Of a DNA stretch of 64,000 nucleotides, positions 62,629 through 64,000 are shown one piece after another (positions within the stretch are counted from its first letter, which is position 1; each line of letters starts with the position of its first letter). The position numbers and the translations under genes were made by a program. Source of the stretch: Guptibacillus hwajinpoensis (GTDB taxonomy: Bacteria; Bacillota; Bacilli; Bacillales; Guptibacillaceae); assembly GCF_005144865.1 (NCBI RefSeq), contig NZ_SWFM01000002.1, positions 1 through 64,000 of the forward strand, given 5' to 3'. The notes beneath the pieces were generated by a model. The model was not told where the DNA came from and ran no database searches. It saw nothing but the letters and a program-made list of their open reading frames with translations.

Positions 62629-63588
62629 CTATTTACTTAGAAAAACGTCTTCAATATCATCTAGCATCTTATTTGCAGAGATAACTCCGCCAGAAGTGTT
62701 CCAAATCGCATCGCTTACTTCGTGAACGTTGTCTTCTTTAACAACTTCAAGGTTGTTCCAGAGAGGATCGTTTGTCCATTCTTTTGCAGTAGAATTGGCA
62801 TCGCCATCTCCAGCATCATAGGTAAAGTAGAATAGTACGTCGCCATCCATTTCAGGGATGCGCTCTTTCGTTACTTCTTCAGCAAAGTCATTTTTTTGCT
62901 GCGATTCAGGGCGATCGAAGCCAAGCTGTTCGAGAATAACGCCTGAGAATGAGTCTTTGTAATACATTCTCGTTTGTCCTGCAAGGAAACGAACAACGGA
63001 TACCTCTTTATCAAGCTGATCACCAAGGTCCTTACTCATGGAATCGATGCGGTCACTATAAGCGCTCATTACTTCGTCGCCCTTGTCTTTCATGTTCATC
63101 GCATTTGCATAGAACGTAAAGTTTTCCTGCCAATCGCCTTTCAATGTTTCTGAGTATACAGTCGGTGCAATTGCACTAAGCTGATCGTAGATGTCTTCCT
63201 GACGAAGTTTGTTTCCGATAATTAAGTCTGGCTTAAGCGCTGCAACTGCTTCAAGGTTAACTTCGCTTTCTGTTCCAACGACTTCAACGCCTTTCATTTT
63301 ATCGGAAATGTGCTCATACCATGGATCACCTAGCCATGATTGAACTGCACCAACAGGTGTAACATCCATTGCAAGAAGAGCTTCTGTCCCCTCGTTTGTT
63401 AAAATAACAACCTTCTCAGGATTTTCTGGAACTTCTGTTTCGCCCATTGCGTGACTAACGGTGCGAGTTGCTTGTTCTTCTTTTTGATCTCCTGAATTAT
63501 CCTCGCTTGCATTGTTCCCACTTGTTCCACATGCAGCAAGAATCATAATCATAGCAAGAGTAATAATCATCCAACCTTTTTTGTGCAT
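62629..63588 (-). CDS. yfiY: Ferric siderophore ABC transporter substrate-binding lipoprotein
   Basis: 319 residues. Signal peptide with lipobox ILAAC (Cys20), then an acidic Asn/Glu linker and a type III periplasmic binding domain (KVVILTNEGTEALLAMDVTPVGAVQSW, LEAVAALKPDLIIGNK). Closest in style to B. subtilis YfiY, the receptor for hydroxamate-citrate siderophores. It is divergent from a FecCD permease gene, as yfiY is from yfiZ. Fur boxes lie between. It delivers ferric siderophore to the permease. Confidence 0.88.
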   Translation of the reverse strand: MHKKGWMIITLAMIMILAACGTSGNNASEDNSGDQKEEQATRTVSHAMGETEVPENPEKVVILTNEGTEALLAMDVTPVGAVQSWLGDPWYEHISDKMKGVEVVGTESEVNLEAVAALKPDLIIGNKLRQEDIYDQLSAIAPTVYSETLKGDWQENFTFYANAMNMKDKGDEVMSAYSDRIDSMSKDLGDQLDKEVSVVRFLAGQTRMYYKDSFSGVILEQLGFDRPESQQKNDFAEEVTKERIPEMDGDVLFYFTYDAGDGDANSTAKEWTNDPLWNNLEVVKEDNVHEVSDAIWNTSGGVISANKMLDDIEDVFLSK

Positions 63589-63610
63589 TGTTGTAGCCTC
63601 CTATGTAAAG

Positions 63611-63625
63611 TGATAATCGTTTTCA
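63611..63625 (-). promoter_or_regulatory. Fur box upstream of yfiY
   Basis: TGATAATCGTTTTCA matches the 7-1-7 Fur consensus TGATAATNATTATCA at most positions, 23 bp before the yfiY start. Confidence 0.75.
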
Positions 63626-63673
63626 TTTACGATGTAATGATACTCAATTGTCACAAAAGAGTCAACTCGTAAT

Positions 63674-63688
63674 TGAGATTGATTCTCA
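63674..63688 (+). promoter_or_regulatory. Fur box upstream of the permease gene
   Basis: TGAGATTGATTCTCA fits the 7-1-7 Fur pattern with near-perfect symmetry and overlaps a further half-site (AATCATTGA). Confidence 0.7.
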
Positions 63689-63757
63689 AAATCATTGACA
63701 CGGTTTCGTTCTTTTTTTACACTTAAAGTGGATGATAAAGAAAGGGATTAAACCTTT

Positions 63758-64000
63758 ATGACTCATATATTACAAACGAACAACAGGAAATGGCTTGGAA
63801 TCGCGCTTGGCTTCCTCATTGTGGTTGCACTTATGGCTTCAAGTGTTGTTTATGGTCTTACAAGTATAACCTGGTCAACAGCACTTCAAGCATTCACGGA
63901 GTTTGACGGAAGCAATGAACACATTATTATTATTGAAAATCGGGTTCCTCGCGCTTTAATCGGTGCAGCAGTTGGAGCCAGCCTCGCTGTGGCGGGAGCA
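63758..64000 (+). CDS. yfiZ: FecCD-family siderophore permease, 5' part only
   Basis: The first 81 codons only; the gene runs out of the window. The product begins MTHILQTNNRKWLGIALGFLIVVALMASSVVYG, one membrane helix, then ENRVPRALIGAAVGASLAVAGA, the conserved FecCD motif (R-x-PR). AAAGGG lies upstream of ATG 63758. Divergent from the substrate-binding protein, it should form the membrane channel of the same importer. The name follows B. subtilis synteny. Confidence 0.87.
   Translation, partial: MTHILQTNNRKWLGIALGFLIVVALMASSVVYGLTSITWSTALQAFTEFDGSNEHIIIIENRVPRALIGAAVGASLAVAGA

Overview
The window is chromosomal DNA from an endospore-forming Bacillaceae species (Bacillus sensu lato). The evidence is strong AGGAGG-type ribosome binding sites, frequent TTG/GTG starts, spore genes (cotH, a cotG-like gene, a ywcE-like gene), and many genes closely resembling B. 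subtilis counterparts (carD/ydeB, adeC, topB, sacP/sacA, qoxABCD, yoxD, yppC, ampS, ykwC, ohr/ohrR, mhqR, yxiO, yfiY). I cannot name the species. There is no rRNA, tRNA, CRISPR array, prophage or transposase gene. This is mostly ordinary core and metabolic chromosome, dotted with small non-coding repeats.

Layout. 1-350: exact 124-bp tandem repeat and the carD terminator. 353-5350: carD-like regulator, Gfo/Idh/MocA oxidoreductase, iron alcohol dehydrogenase, and adenine deaminase behind a guanine-type purine riboswitch. 5357-13113: GH13 alpha-glucosidase, a secreted coiled-coil protein, a cupin/HD-GYP protein, topoisomerase III and a cation/proton antiporter. 13155-14707: divergent spore-coat pair (CotH kinase and CotG-like Arg/Ser protein). 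14967-22069: FAD dehydrogenase, MFS exporter, then a sucrose locus (LacI regulator, sucrose PTS EIIBC, sucrose-6-phosphate hydrolase) with cre and operator sites. 22257-27800: SDR, the qoxABCD quinol oxidase operon and a ywcE-like gene. 27968-37822: acetyltransferase, stress membrane protein, aldo/keto reductase, a frameshifted LD-carboxypeptidase, SDR, aldehyde dehydrogenase, an unlisted 56-residue membrane protein, and an ECF sigma/anti-sigma pair. 37907-41686: ascorbate-family PTS (EIIC, EIIB) with a PRD regulator that carries its own EIIA. 42208-50939: symporter, DUF3100-type membrane pair, YppC, GAF/HD-GYP, ATP-grasp and aminopeptidase genes. 51108-57626: redox-stress cluster (MsrAB, amine-oxidase-like flavoprotein, GGDEF, MBL hydrolase, Ohr/OhrR, MhqR/WrbA). 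57646-64000: YndJ-like membrane protein, YkwC, UMF1 transporter, phospholipase-C-like protein, and a divergent Fur-boxed siderophore uptake locus cut by the window edge.

Two themes connect the genes. Sugar uptake and use runs through the GH13, sucrose PTS and ascorbate-type PTS genes, with visible cre, LacI-type and inverted-repeat sites. Thiol/quinone/peroxide defence runs through MsrAB, Ohr/OhrR and MhqR/WrbA, with recognisable operators. Three genes belong to cyclic-di-GMP-type signalling (two HD-GYP, one GGDEF).

The least explained material is non-coding. A roughly 220-bp MITE-like element with a GC-rich palindromic core is present in four fuller copies, one reverse variant and two decayed copies. 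Two intergenic arrays have exactly 20-bp repeats that alternate between two unit types. No large new protein system is evident.
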